From: Hirudinaria manillensis
Taxonomy: Eukaryota > Annelida > Clitellata > Hirudinida > Hirudinidae
Direction of reading: 5' to 3'
DNA: 64,000 nt
Assembly: GCA_034509925.1 (NCBI GenBank)
Contig: CM067531.1
Span: forward strand, 8,645,819 to 8,709,818
Notes under the pieces: model-generated
Seen by the model: only the letters and a program-made list of their open reading frames with translations
What the model was told of the DNA's origin: nothing
The model's database searches: none
Shown here: piece after piece, positions 30,231-41,726 of the stretch
How positions within the stretch are numbered: position 1 is the stretch's first letter
Layout of the letters: every line of letters begins with the position of its first letter
Made by a program: the position numbers and the translations under genes

Positions 30231-31169
30231 TTATTGAATATCAATATCATAATCAGATATTCTGAATTTGGCATCCTCAACGTGTTCCAGGATCCATGGA
30301 TGGTTCAATACTTGATCGGCCGTGTACCTTTTTGACGGGTCCTTCACCAAGAGCTTTGAAATCAAATCTTTCGCACCTGCTGACACGTAATAATCGGATT
30401 CACAGTACGTTTTATATTTATCGCACACAATGGACTGGAAAAGTGAATCGAGGCAGAATTTGCAATTTTGATGGCGACAGAAGCATTCCCTTTGTGGGGT
30501 GAATGGCAAATCACCATATATCATTTCGAATAAGACGACTCCAAGACTCCACATGTCACACATTATGGTGGAATGGATGTCATATCCTAAGCAAGTCTCT
30601 GCGACTTCTGGAGCCATGTATTGAGGAGTCCCAGCCTCCGATATGAAAATATCATTCTTGTGATCCTCGCAACAAGGCTTTCTGGAAACTCCCGATGCTA
30701 ATCCAAAGTCTATGAGCTTGACGGGAAATATATCTTTAGTGGAGCACATGATATTCTCTAATTTCACGTCTCTGTGTGCGATACCAAATTGGTGAAGGTA
30801 TTTCAAGGCCAATGCGACATCCCTTATAACTATGGCTATGTCCATCTCTTCCAATAATCCGTTGACCACCATGCGGTCGAACAACGAACCGTGGTTCAAT
30901 TTCTCCATGACTATGAACAGATGAGAATCTTCCAAATAATAATCTTCCATCTGCACAAAGTTTGGATGACAAACTGCCAGCGACAAAACGTCCAATTCGA
31001 CATTGGCGTTTTCTATTGCGCTGGGAGATTTCAACTCGATGGTCTTAAGGGCATATTGGCAATTCGTATGTTTGCTGACCACAGTCCTAATGCTGCCGTT
31101 CATACCTTTACCGAGGACTTGTTCGGTAAATTGGTAATTTGAACTGAGCGTGTCATTGAAGCCGTCCAT
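30231..31169 (-). CDS. K1f: MNK-like Ser/Thr protein kinase
   Basis: A complete 312-aa copy with the same protein as K1e. The flanking DNA is also nearly identical, so this is the most recent duplication seen in the array (or an assembly duplicate). TATA-like box at 31226-31231. Confidence 0.92.
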   Translation of the reverse strand: MDGFNDTLSSNYQFTEQVLGKGMNGSIRTVVSKHTNCQYALKTIELKSPSAIENANVELDVLSLAVCHPNFVQMEDYYLEDSHLFIVMEKLNHGSLFDRMVVNGLLEEMDIAIVIRDVALALKYLHQFGIAHRDVKLENIMCSTKDIFPVKLIDFGLASGVSRKPCCEDHKNDIFISEAGTPQYMAPEVAETCLGYDIHSTIMCDMWSLGVVLFEMIYGDLPFTPQRECFCRHQNCKFCLDSLFQSIVCDKYKTYCESDYYVSAGAKDLISKLLVKDPSKRYTADQVLNHPWILEHVEDAKFRISDYDIDIQ

Positions 31170-31607
31170 ATTTTTAATGTCAACGAATTCTATTTTGTTA
31201 ATTTTAAGTTGAACAATGTCTCAGATTTATATCAGGGACTTCAACTCAACCAACTCAGAACACGCGACCGGAATGATATTTTTTTTTGATTTTTTTCATC
31301 GAGGTACTAATCCGATAGCGAAAAAGATTCTGAATATAATAATCGAAATTAATTAGCCGTTAATCAATTAATGGAACGCTATGATAATTTAGGAAAATAA
31401 TGGCGTTACTTAATATAATAAAACCTGTTTGATAATTTAATGTGACAAATTAAATAAATTCTTTTGTTACGGCCAAGTTTCGCTACTACCCCATCCGTCG
31501 GGACCTAGCAAAAGTATCACAGTAGCGAGAGTGGCATAGTAACGATGGTTTGTAAAAATGGCCTTTTTTTATCGAATAAAAACGGCTTTATTTTCTCAAG
31601 TTACCCA
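31170..31607. other. Shortened K1f flank and X segment
   Basis: The K1 5' flank ends at AAATTAAATAAATT and jumps straight to CTTTTGTTACGGCC. About 475 bp, including the RING scrap, are missing relative to the previous unit. AAATT is shared at the joint. No gene seen. Confidence 0.6.
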
Positions 31608-31870
31608 TCAGCTCAGTCTAAAGCTGTCATAATCGTTGGCTGCCGCCTTTAGGCAGATATCGTTTTCTAGCCGATCGCACTCTTGCACAGGACTTGCGAC
31701 TATCGCTTCAGCTTCACCCGGAACAATCTTGAACGTGACGCCGTGGCGCATCCTGGAATTGTCCAGCCAACCTTTCCATGCTTTTCTGACCTGAAATTTG
31801 TTAATCCTTCAACTCGCAATTCTCACATAAAATATCGACATTCATTCCTGTTTCATTAATAAGTGTTTAA
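31608..31870 (-). pseudogene. CENP-B/Tigger-type remnant
   Basis: Third copy in the tandem duplication. It is not followed by a K1 gene. Confidence 0.55.
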
Positions 31871-31994
31871 ACAAATTAAATACATTAAATAACAATTCAA
31901 GTGAACAATTTAACAATGTTTTTAAATAAAATAAATTGAAGAACGCGTTATTTTTTTTTTTTTCGTGTTATTTGTATTTGAGCATATTTTTCAA

Positions 31995-32060
31995 AATAGT
32001 AAAAAATATATAAATAAATAAATAAATAAATAAAAAATAAATAAATAAATAAATTTATTT
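31995..32060. other. Ghost locus: K1 deleted between AT-rich tracts
   Basis: The K1 3' flank (TTTTTCAAAATAGTAAAAA) is followed directly by the AATA simple tract that normally lies several hundred bp upstream of K1. The whole kinase gene and its promoter are missing here. The tract occupies about 32007-32055. Confidence 0.7.
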
Positions 32061-32364
32061 AAGATTTTTAAAAATTTTTGGCTCGCTTATTCACAAATAC
32101 GCGATTCGAAGCATAGGTTGAAAACTGTTTCGAATTTGTTGTATTTGTATTCTGCATCAGAATTTGGCGTCTTTCACTTTAACATTAATAAAGATAATAA
32201 TTCAAAAAATAAGGCAAAAAAATTCGTTTGAAATATATATATTTGCACACGATAGCATTATATTTATATGTATGTTTATCCATTATATATGATTTGCAAG
32301 CGATATTCTGTTATAAATATATAATTCATTTTATTATTTAATAATTTTGAAGCATATTTTAAAC

Positions 32365-32478
32365 TTAAAATCTGGGTTTGAAAAAGACCAGGTGGTTAAA
32401 ATCGTGGCCGTTCTTTTGCCATGTACGCTCTTCTTCTTTCGTCTTCTCCATTATGGACACCTTCTTGCATAAATGCCA
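32365..32478 (-). pseudogene. RING C-terminal scrap upstream of the ghost locus
   Basis: The same scrap as 29495-29608, including WHLC. It now lies directly left of K2c. Confidence 0.65.
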
Positions 32479-32688
32479 TAAAGGAATTGTAATTAAGCGA
32501 CTTTAGGAATATTGTAATTATCCTAAAATGTTGTTATAATCTCTAGCGTCAAATGAATTTCTAAATCAAATATATTTATGAACACCTTTTTTTCTATTTC
32601 ATGTTGTTTATTATAGAACTAACTATTAGAACTAATAGAAAATTGATAAACCGTTCTTCTCCATAACCTATGTGAGATTCTTTGACTT

Positions 32689-34602
32689 TTAGAGAGATTC
32701 TTCGATCTTGGCATTCTCAACGTGTTCCAGGATCCATGGATGGTTCAACACTTGATCGGCCGTGTACCTTTTGAATGGATTCTTCACCAAAAGTTTTGAA
32801 ATCAAATCTTTCGCTCCGTCTGATACGTGACTAAGCAATTGCCAGCACACCGCATATCGTTGCTTCGAAATGGAGGTGAAGAGTGAGTTAAGGCACTGAG
32901 CGCAAGTTTTATATGGGCAGTCGCAATCCCTTTGTGGAGCGAAGGGATGTTGCCTAAAGACCATTTCGAATAAAACAACTCCTAAACTCCACATGTCACA
33001 CATCTTGGTGGAATGGATGTTATTTCCCATGCGAGTCTCAACGACCTCTGGAGCCATGTAAGGAGGAGTTCCAACCACGGATAAGAAAACATGATCGTTG
33101 TGATTCTTGCAACATCGTTTCCTCAATGGTCCCGATGCTAATCCGAAGTCTATGAGTTTGACAGGAAATATGTCTTTGGTAGAGCACATGATGTTCTCTA
33201 ATTTGATGTCTCTGTGTGCTATACCTAATTGATGAAGATATTTCAAGGCCGATGCGACATCTCTTATAACTCTGGCCGTGTACTTTTCTTTCAGACATTT
33301 GTTGGCTGCAAGGAGATGAAACAACGATCCGTAATTTAATTTCTCCATGACTATGAACAGTTGGGTATCTTCCAAATAATATTCTTCCATCTGCACAAAG
33401 TTTGGATGTCCCTTTACCAATGACAATGTGTCGAATTCGACATTGGCATTGTCTACCGCTTCTTCATCATTCAGCTCGATGGTTTTAAGAGCATATTGGC
33501 GATTCGTACGTTTGCTGATGACAGTCTTAATATTGCCGCTCATACCACAGCCAAGAACTTTCTTAGTAAGTTCGTAATTTGAATCTAGCGTTTTAAGCTT
33601 TTTTTCCTCCTTTTGAATAACAGTTGTGGCTTCCAAAGTTGGTACGATATTCGTTTCCGTGGTCAGGGATTTATTGCATTTCATCTCGGCTTTGAACTGC
33701 AAATCGTTGCAGACGTTGTCCTTTATTCCATATTTCTTGATCCAAGGATGCTGCAGAACTTGTTCGGGAGTGTAACGTTTTGCTGGATCTTTTTCCAGCA
33801 GCTTTGAAATGAGGTCCCTGGCCTCCGGAGAAATGTTATTCCAAGTAACCGGCATATCGAGACGTCCCTCTATGATTTTGAGAAACACGGCACTTAGGCA
33901 GAGGTGGCAAGAATCGTCTGTGCAATTGTAGCATTTGCCCGAATTTGTGAACGGTTTTGATCCAGCAAGAATTTCGAACATGAGCGCTCCAAAATTCCAC
34001 ATATCGCTTTGCTTGCCATAGTAATCCCTAATTTCGAAGAACCCTTTGGCAATCTCTGGAGCTAGGTATGATGGAACGTTTGAGAGCATTTCGTCATTGT
34101 TTTCGAGACGACAGTCTCCATTCTTCACGGCCATTTCAAATCCGCCCAATTTCACAGGAAGATGTTCGCTATCAGATACAAATATGTTTTCAAATTTCAA
34201 GTTTCTATGGACAATGTTACATTTGTGGACATGACGCAAGGCCTCTGCCACTCCTTTAAGTGTGCTTGCAGCAAATTGCTCAGTAACCGGTCCATGAAGC
34301 TGTAAATAATCTGTCAGCGATGCGTAGTTTAACTTTTCTGTGATGATATATAGGTTTTTCTCCTCACGATAAAAGTCCTCCAAATGAACGATGTTTGCAT
34401 GAGAAGAACATTGTGTCAGGACGCCTAACTCTTGCATTGCCGTTTCGAATCTATATTCGGGATGTAATGGAAGAGTTGTGAGCGTGTATTGGACTTTTGT
34501 CTTCTTGTCGACGACGGTATTCGTCGTCCTCCACCCGACCTCGTTTGTGTCATCCAGGATTTGGTATGTCCCGTAGAACTTCTCAATGTCGTCGAAACCC
34601 AT
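32689..34602 (-). CDS. K2c: tandem pseudokinase-kinase, MNK-like
   Basis: 637 aa from the conserved ATG at 34600-34602. The open frame extends 17 codons further (to 34653), but only to a TTG, and only because an extra TA upstream shifts the frame; the conserved start is preferred. Domain 1 is degenerate as in K2a and domain 2 is complete. Specific changes are ISKRT in domain 2 and CWQLLSHV after the cysteine insert. It lies next to the ghost locus, so this unit has K2 without an adjacent K1. Confidence 0.92.
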   Translation of the reverse strand: MGFDDIEKFYGTYQILDDTNEVGWRTTNTVVDKKTKVQYTLTTLPLHPEYRFETAMQELGVLTQCSSHANIVHLEDFYREEKNLYIITEKLNYASLTDYLQLHGPVTEQFAASTLKGVAEALRHVHKCNIVHRNLKFENIFVSDSEHLPVKLGGFEMAVKNGDCRLENNDEMLSNVPSYLAPEIAKGFFEIRDYYGKQSDMWNFGALMFEILAGSKPFTNSGKCYNCTDDSCHLCLSAVFLKIIEGRLDMPVTWNNISPEARDLISKLLEKDPAKRYTPEQVLQHPWIKKYGIKDNVCNDLQFKAEMKCNKSLTTETNIVPTLEATTVIQKEEKKLKTLDSNYELTKKVLGCGMSGNIKTVISKRTNRQYALKTIELNDEEAVDNANVEFDTLSLVKGHPNFVQMEEYYLEDTQLFIVMEKLNYGSLFHLLAANKCLKEKYTARVIRDVASALKYLHQLGIAHRDIKLENIMCSTKDIFPVKLIDFGLASGPLRKRCCKNHNDHVFLSVVGTPPYMAPEVVETRMGNNIHSTKMCDMWSLGVVLFEMVFRQHPFAPQRDCDCPYKTCAQCLNSLFTSISKQRYAVCWQLLSHVSDGAKDLISKLLVKNPFKRYTADQVLNHPWILEHVENAKIEESL

Positions 34603-35082
34603 ATTCGTTAATTTTAACTTGAAGTATATATCAGGTTGAAATAAGAGGCTCAAAGAAATCAGAACACGAGACTAGAAATTGTTCGTTTTTTTATATTTTT
34701 TTCTACCCCGTTATGGAAAAAGATTCTGAATATAATATTCGAAATTAATTAGCCGTTAATTAATAATCAGAACATGATAATTTATGTTAATAATGGCGTT
34801 AGTTAATATAAAAAACATGTTTAATAATTTTAATGTGACAAATTAAATGAATAAATTTATTTTAGACGTTAAAAAATTTTTGGCGCACTTATTCGCAAAT
34901 ACGCGATTCGAAGCATAGATTGAAAACTGTTTCGAATTCGATATTTTTGCACTCTGCATGAGAATTTGGCATCTTTCAGTGTAATATTATAAAGGATAAT
35001 AATTCAAAAATTAATGCGAAAAAATTCGTTTGGAATATATATTTACTTACGATGACAACTGCATATGTACGTTTATGAATTT
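34603..35082. other. K2c upstream spacer
   Basis: K2 5' flank with the shared block, ending at the non-LTR insertion point. No gene seen. Confidence 0.6.
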
Positions 35083-38000
35083 ATATGCCGCTGCCACGCT
35101 GGTGGGTTAATCGTCGAACGTCACCGGGCCGGATGCATACCACAGTATGTGTTTCGAGTTCACCTCCGGACTCCAACCTGCCAAGACCAAGGATCAAGTT
35201 CCCCACAACCAAAGAGAAAGTGGCATGTCAAGAACTAGAGAAGGTCCTGCTACGAAAGCTGAAGAAGCTCCTGAAGACAGAGAGCTCAATGAAAGCCTTT
35301 ACGGGCATCGTATTCGAGACTTGCATGGAAAAGTTTGGGCCCATGGCCATCTGTTGCCGTGGCCTGGTCGGGAACGTCCAGAACAGACGTCAGAGAGAAC
35401 TTCAGCAGCTGAGGAAGGAGAAGAGGGCGCTGCAACGCCGGTGTAAGCGGGCCAACGATGCAGAAAAAGAAGACCTCTCCGTCCTGTGGGGTGATGTGAA
35501 GAAACGGGCGGCTGCCGTTCGGCGGGCGGAAAAGGTCAGGCAGAAGAAGTACGAAAAACGCAGAGCAAGAGCGAGTTTCTTCAAGGACCCTTACAAATAC
35601 GGGAAATCATTGCTCGACCCACCCAAGTCAGCGTGGAGCAGACCGTGCTGGAAGACCACCTCATCCGAACGTACAGCGACGCCCACCGCAGCAGCCCATT
35701 GGAAGGGAGATCAGACATCCCTTCGGTCCCTCAGCCTGTCAGCGCGTTCGACCTAACAACGCCGTCCCTCGAAGACATCAGGGCCATCGTGCGAAAGGCA
35801 AGGAATCGCTCAGCACCAGGAGCCAACGGATTCCCCTACCTGGTATACAAAAAGTGCCCCAACTTCATTAGGCTTCTCCACGGGTTCGTCGAGGAGGCAT
35901 GGAGATCGGGTACCGTGAGTGACGAATGGAAGAGGGCCGATGGCATTTTCATCCCCAAGGAGAAGAACTCCAGCAGCCTCAACCAATTCAGGCCGATTTC
36001 GTTGCTGAACGTGGAAGGAATGATATTCTTCGCCATCATGGCCCAGAGGCTCATGCACTTCGTGATGGCAAATCAGTACGTCAATGCCTCAGTGCAGATA
36101 GGAGGGGTCCCTGACGTCCCAGGGTGTATAGAACACACCACCATGTTGTGGGAGGCAATTCAGCAAGCCAAAAGCAACCGCCTCAGTCTGTACGTCGTCT
36201 GGCTGAACCTGGCCAACGTCTATGGATCCGTACCCCATCGGCTCATCTGGGACGCGTTGGAGAGTCACCACGTGCCGGACCACGTGATCAGAATCCTCCA
36301 AGATTATTTCGATGGGTTCGAGATGTAGTTTACGACAGGACAGTTCACTACAGTCTGGGTTCGGTTGCAATTGGGTATCGACATGGGTTGTGCCATTTCA
36401 CCCGCCCTTTTCGTGCTGGCTATGCAGGTCATCCTCAGTACAGCTGGCACGATCATTCCGGAGGCTAGTATCGGCAAGAGACTGACCATGCTACAAATCA
36501 AGGCCTTTATGGATGATATCACTCTCGTCAAGAATAGGAAACAGGTCATGCAAGGGGCCCTGGACAGGCTAAATGACATGCTTGGGCGGTGCAGAATGGC
36601 ATTCAAGCCCGCGAAATCTAGAAGCCTATCCTCACCAGAGGCAAAATTCGCGAGGATGTGGTCTTCTCGGTGGCAGGGCAGATAGTACCAACGGTGGCGG
36701 AAGAACCCGTGAAAAGCCTAGGAAGGGTATTTGACGAAAGCCTGACCGACAAATGCCAGGAAAAAGCCATCAAAAGGCTCGCCCAGGAAGGGATGGAGGC
36801 AATCGACAAAGTCCCTCTGCCAGGAAAATTCAAGGTGTGGCTGTCTCAGTTTGTTCTGCTTCCAAGACTCCTATGGCCTCTCACCATCTATGAGATCGGC
36901 CTGTCTTCCGTCGAGTCGTTGGAAAGGAGCTACAGCCGGAGAGTAAGATTATGCCTGGGTTTTCCGCCGGGACTGTCGTCGGTTGCTCTCTACAGCAAGA
37001 GCGCAAAACTGCGCCTTCCGTTACGTTCCATCGTCGAACAATACAAGATTGGAAAGATCCGAACGCAGCGGATGATGAACAACTCCGCGGATACATTAAT
37101 CCGGGAAGTTGCGCCGCCGCTGAGATCAGGAAGAAAGTTCAAGGCCCAGGAGGAGATCACCAAGTCGGAAGAAGCCCTGAAATTCGAAGAGATAAGAGGT
37201 CCGGTGCAAAGCGACCGTCACGGCGTGGGCTGGAACCATTTCACAAGATGGTCAAAGGCGAGCTCTCCACTTAGAGCTACGATGGTGATCCAGGAAAGGA
37301 GGAGGGAAATTGAGAGCGCGCGAATAGCCAAGGCAGTCCCAACAAGGGCAATGGACCATGTGGGAAGAAGTCCTCCAGAGATCGATAACGTGGCAGGAAA
37401 TGTGGAACATGTCCCCATTCAGGCTGGCTTTCGTTGTTCGCGAGGTCTATGACGTGCTGCCCTCGCGCGACAACCTGCAACGATGGAGGATGGCACAGAA
37501 CATTGAGTGCACGCTCTGTGGAGAAAGACAAACACTCCGTCACTACTGTCTGGCTGCAGTTACGCCCTGGCGCATGGTCGCTTTACATGGCGTCACAACC
37601 AAGTTCTGCTGGCCGTAACCGAAGCCATCAAGAAAACCTGCTCCAGCGCCAACGCAAGAGAATCGGTTCCACAGAGGGGGGACATACTTCTTACGAGAGG
37701 GCGCCTCCCAATGCGCAAAGATCAGATGTGCGTCAAAAAGGAGCCACCTCCTCGAGATTGCCAACGACTGGGAGATAGCGGCAGATATCGCAGGGTTGAG
37801 GCACTATCCCCAGGTGCTAGCAGAAAGTGCACTCGTCCTGGCAGAGTTGACAGTGCCCTGGGAAGATAGAATGGATCTTAGCAACAGTCTGAAAGAGAAA
37901 AAATACCTGGACCTAACGATGGACCTCAGACAGAAGGGGTACAGGGTTTGTTTCTTCGCCATAGAGGTGGGAGCAAGGGGACTCATCGGAAAGTCTACCT

Positions 38001-38650
38001 ACGCGTTCCTGCGAGAGGTCGGCCTAACCAGTAGCGCCAGGTCAAAATCCATGGCAAAGATGTCCAGGGCTGCTGAGGCGGCGTCGCAGTGGATATGGTC
38101 AAAGAGGGACGCCAAGTAGTCTCCCATGGAGAACCGTGGACAATCCATCGACCAGTGCTCAAAACCTCCTCTCGGCTCGATCCACAACTCGAGGCGAGTA
38201 CAAAGGCAGCTGAAGGCTTTTATAGGCAACGACCGAGTCGAAAGGTCACGCGGCTGTACCAGTGGCCAAATCTATCCAATCGAAAGCTTACCAAGCTCAA
38301 CCAATTGGAAGACTCCGGGCATAGCCCCCTGAAAGGACGGCGCTAATGACAGCTATTTAAGCTGCGTACCTGAGCTCCGCTGGCAGTTCGATGTCGGTTT
38401 TGGGCGCGAGAGTTGTAGTGAGCGAGGGCTGCGTGGTATGGCGATTGTCTTGATTGCGCGTTGTATTATGGGACGAAGAGAGAGAGAGAGAGAGGGGGGG
38501 GGGAGGCAGGTGTGCGAAAGGTTCGACCGTCAAGAACATCCGCCTGATCAGCGGGTGTGGCCCGGCCCCGGAGAACGTCAGAGGTATAATGGGCCGAAAC
38601 GTTTGCAGATGGGACAACCTCTCTGAGGATTCTTGTCGGCGCTCGCATAG
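35083..38650 (+). mobile_element. Near-full non-LTR retrotransposon, second copy
   Basis: The same element and insertion site as 23189-26772, with the same 3' UTR and GA-rich tract. It shares the in-frame TAG (36326-36328), the frameshift after KPAKSRS and the loss of RPD with that copy, so it is a duplicate rather than a new insertion. It has further private lesions. Confidence 0.85.
35085..38119 (+). pseudogene. Non-LTR RT-endonuclease ORF, multiply broken
   Basis: The N-terminal frame (35085-35756) is shifted by a short deletion near 35629 (the GGGACTCTC part is lost). The RT region continues in 35633-36328 and, after the TAG, to 36685. Thumb and finger regions follow with two more shifts near 37340 and 37545. 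The nuclease end (37796-38119) is open and contains ELTVPWEDRM but lacks RPD. RT box A reads NLANVYGSVPH here, with the catalytic Asp replaced by Asn. Confidence 0.75.
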
Positions 38651-38745
38651 AGTATCAATTTCTTTCTTATGTGATTTGCAAGCGAGATTCTGTTTTAGAT
38701 ATGTAAATTATTTTATTATTTAATAATATTAAATCAGTTTTAACC

Positions 38746-38788
38746 TTAAAATCTGGGTTTGAAAAACTTCAAGCAGTTAAAATCGATT
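38746..38788 (-). pseudogene. Short RING C-terminal scrap
   Basis: Counterpart of 26864-26906 after the second near-full non-LTR element. Only the last codons remain. Confidence 0.5.
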
Positions 38789-39101
38789 TTGTTCTCTGAG
38801 AGGGTCATCTCGATAACATTTCTTCGGAAAGGTTTCGTTGATGCCTGCTACATGTAGGTTGAAAACTATTTCGAATTCGTTGTATTTGTATTCTGCATCA
38901 GAATTTGGCGTCCTTTATTTTAATATTAAAAAGGATAATAATTCAAAAAATAAGGCGAAAAGATTCATTTGGAATATATATTTACTTGCAATAACATTTG
39001 TATATATACGTTTATGAATTTATAAGTGATTTGCAAGAGAGATTCCGTTATAATTATGTAAATTATTATATTAAGTCATAATATTAAAGCATATTTTAAC
39101 C

Positions 39102-39212
39102 TTAAAATCTGGGTTTGAAAAAGACCAGGTGGTTAAAATCGTGGCCGTTCTTTTGCCATGTACTCTCTTCTTTCGTCTTCTCCATTTTGGACACCTTCTT
39201 GCATAAATGCCA
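39102..39212 (-). pseudogene. RING C-terminal scrap
   Basis: Counterpart of 27220-27333, one codon shorter. The final Cys pair reads WHLC. Confidence 0.6.
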
Positions 39213-39411
39213 TAAAGGAATTGTAATTAAGCGACTTTAGGAATATTGTGATTATCCTAAAATTCTTTTGTTACGGCCAAGTTTCGCTACTACCCCATCC
39301 GTCGGGACCTAGCAAAAGTATCACAGTAGCGAGAGTGGCATAGTAACGATGGTTTGTAAAAATGGCCTTATTTTATCGAATAAAAACGGCTTTATTTTCT
39401 CAAGTTACCCA

Positions 39412-39675
39412 TCAGCTCAGTCTAAAGCTGTCATAATCGTTGGCTGCCGCCTTTAGGCAGATATCGTTTTCTAGCCGATCGCACTCTTGCACAGGACTTG
39501 CGACTATCGCTTCAGCTTCACCCGGAACAATCTTGAACGTGACGCCGTGGCGCATCCTGGAATTGTCCAGCCAACCTTTCCATGCTTTTCTGACCTGAAA
39601 TTTGTTAATCCTTCAACTCGCAATTCTCACATAAAATATCGACATTCATTCCTGTTTCATTAATAAGTGTTTAAA
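39412..39675 (-). pseudogene. CENP-B/Tigger-type remnant
   Basis: Fourth copy of the fuller remnant, with WLDN..RHGV and GEAEA retained and the same terminal stop and AATAAA. Confidence 0.55.
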
Positions 39676-39830
39676 CAAATTAAATACATTAAATAACAAT
39701 TCAAGTGAACAATTTAACAATGTTTTTAAATAAAATAAATTGAAGAACGCGTTATTCTTTTTTCGTGTTATTTGTATTTGAGCATATTTATCAAAATAGT
39801 AAAAAGGTAAATAATGAAACAATTTTAAGA

Positions 39831-40769
39831 TTATTGAATATCAATGTCATAATCAGATATTCTGAACTTGGCATTCTCAACGTGTTCCAGGATCCATGGA
39901 TGGTTCAATACTTGATCGGCCGTGTACCTTTTTGACGGGTCCTTCACCAAGAGCTTTGAAATCAAATCTTTCGCACCTGCTGACACGTAATAATCGGATT
40001 CACAGTACGTTTTATATTTATCGCACACAATGGACTGGAAAAGTGAATCGAGGCAGAATTTGCAATTTTGATGGCGACAGAAGCATTCCCTTTGTGGGGT
40101 GAATGGCAAATCACCATATATCATTTCGAATAAGACGACTCCAAGACTCCACATGTCACACATTTTGGTGGAATGGATGTCATATCCTAAGCAAGTCTCT
40201 GCGACTTCTGGAGCCATGTATTGAGGAGTCCCAGCCTCCGATATGAAAATATCATTCTTGTGATCCTCGCAACAAGGCTTTCTGGAAACTCCCGATGCTA
40301 ATCCAAAGTCTATGAGCTTGACGGGAAATATATCTTTAGTGGAGCACATGATATTCTCTAATTTCACGTCTCTGTGTGCGATACCAAATTGGTGAAGGTA
40401 TTTCAAGGCCAATGCGACATCCCTTATAACTATGGCTATGTCCATCTCTTCCAATAATCCGTTGACCACCATGCGGTCGAACAACGAACCGTGGTTCAAT
40501 TTCTCCATGACTATGAACAGATGGGAATCTTCCAAATAATAATCTTCCATCTGCACAAAGTTCGGATGACACACTGCCAGCGACAAAACGTCCAATTCGA
40601 CATTGGCGTTTTCTATTGCGCTGGGAGATTTCAACTCGATGGTCTTAAGGGCATATTGGCAATTCGTATGTCTGCTGACCACAGTCCTAATGCTGCCGTT
40701 CATACCTTTACCGAGGACTTGTTCGGTAAATTGGTAATTTGAACTGAGCGTGTCATTGAAGCCGTCCAT
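39831..40769 (-). CDS. K1g: MNK-like Ser/Thr protein kinase
   Basis: A complete 312-aa copy. Specific residues are R33, S50, I147, K202 (otherwise seen only in K1b among the full copies) and L240. Its residue combination is a mix of the K1b and K1e patterns. Catalytic motifs and the cysteine insert are intact. Confidence 0.92.
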   Translation of the reverse strand: MDGFNDTLSSNYQFTEQVLGKGMNGSIRTVVSRHTNCQYALKTIELKSPSAIENANVELDVLSLAVCHPNFVQMEDYYLEDSHLFIVMEKLNHGSLFDRMVVNGLLEEMDIAIVIRDVALALKYLHQFGIAHRDVKLENIMCSTKDIFPVKLIDFGLASGVSRKPCCEDHKNDIFISEAGTPQYMAPEVAETCLGYDIHSTKMCDMWSLGVVLFEMIYGDLPFTPQRECFCRHQNCKFCLDSLFQSIVCDKYKTYCESDYYVSAGAKDLISKLLVKDPSKRYTADQVLNHPWILEHVENAKFRISDYDIDIQ

Positions 40770-41407
40770 ATTTTTAATGTCAACGAATTCTATTTTGTTG
40801 ATTTTAAGTTGAACAATGTCTCAGATTTATATCAGGGACTTCAACTCAACCAACTCAGAACACGCGACCGGAATGATATTTTTTTTTGATTTTTTTCATC
40901 GAGGTACTAATCCGATAGCGAAAAAGATTCTGAATATAATAATCGAAATTAATTAGCCGTTAATCAATAATCGGAACGCTATGATAATTTATAATAGTAA
41001 TGGCGTTACTTAATATAAAAACATTTTTAATAATTTAATGTTAAATAAAAATAAAATATATAAATAAATAAATAAATAAATAAAAAATAAATAAATAAAT
41101 AAATTTATTTTAGATTTTAAAAAATTTTTGGCGTGTTTATTACGCGATTCGAAGCATAGGTTGAAAGCTGTTTCATATTCGTTATTTTTGTACTTTGCAT
41201 CAGAATTTGGCGTCTTTCACTCTAACATTAATAAAGATAATAATTCAAAAAATAAGGCAAAAAAATTTGTTTGAAATATATATATTTGCACACGATAGCA
41301 TTATATTTATATGTATGTTTATCCATTATATATGATTTGCAAGCGATATTCTGTTATAAATATATAATTCATTTTATTATTTAATAATTTTGAAGCATAT
41401 TTTAAAC
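40770..41407. other. Spacer between K1g and RING scrap
   Basis: K1 5' flank with a long AATA tract near 41041-41105, like the tract at the ghost locus. No gene seen. Confidence 0.6.
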
Positions 41408-41518
41408 TTAAAATCTGGGCTTGAAAAAGACCAGGTGGTTAAAATCGTGGCAGTTCTTTTGCCATGTACACTCTTCTTTTGTCTTCTCCATTTTGGACAC
41501 TTTCTTGCATAAATTACA
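41408..41518 (-). pseudogene. RING C-terminal scrap upstream of K1g
   Basis: Like 7011-7121, but the final Cys pair reads CNLC. Truncated at the same place. Confidence 0.7.
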
Positions 41519-41726
41519 TAAATAAAAAGCAATTAAGCGACCTTAGGAATATTGTAATTATCCTAAAATGTTGTTATAATCTCTAGCGTCAAATGAATTT
41601 CTAAATCAAATATATTTATGAACACCTTTATTTCTATTTCATGTTGTTTATTATAGAGCTAATTATTAAATAATAGAAAATTGATAAACCGTTCTTCTCC
41701 ATAACCTATGTGAGATTCTTTGACTT

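Noticed and set aside
34603-34653. 17-codon N-terminal extension of K2c (and of K2d at 43641-43691)
   Set aside because: It starts at TTG, depends on a 2-bp insertion and is absent in K2a and K2b. The conserved ATG is the likely start.
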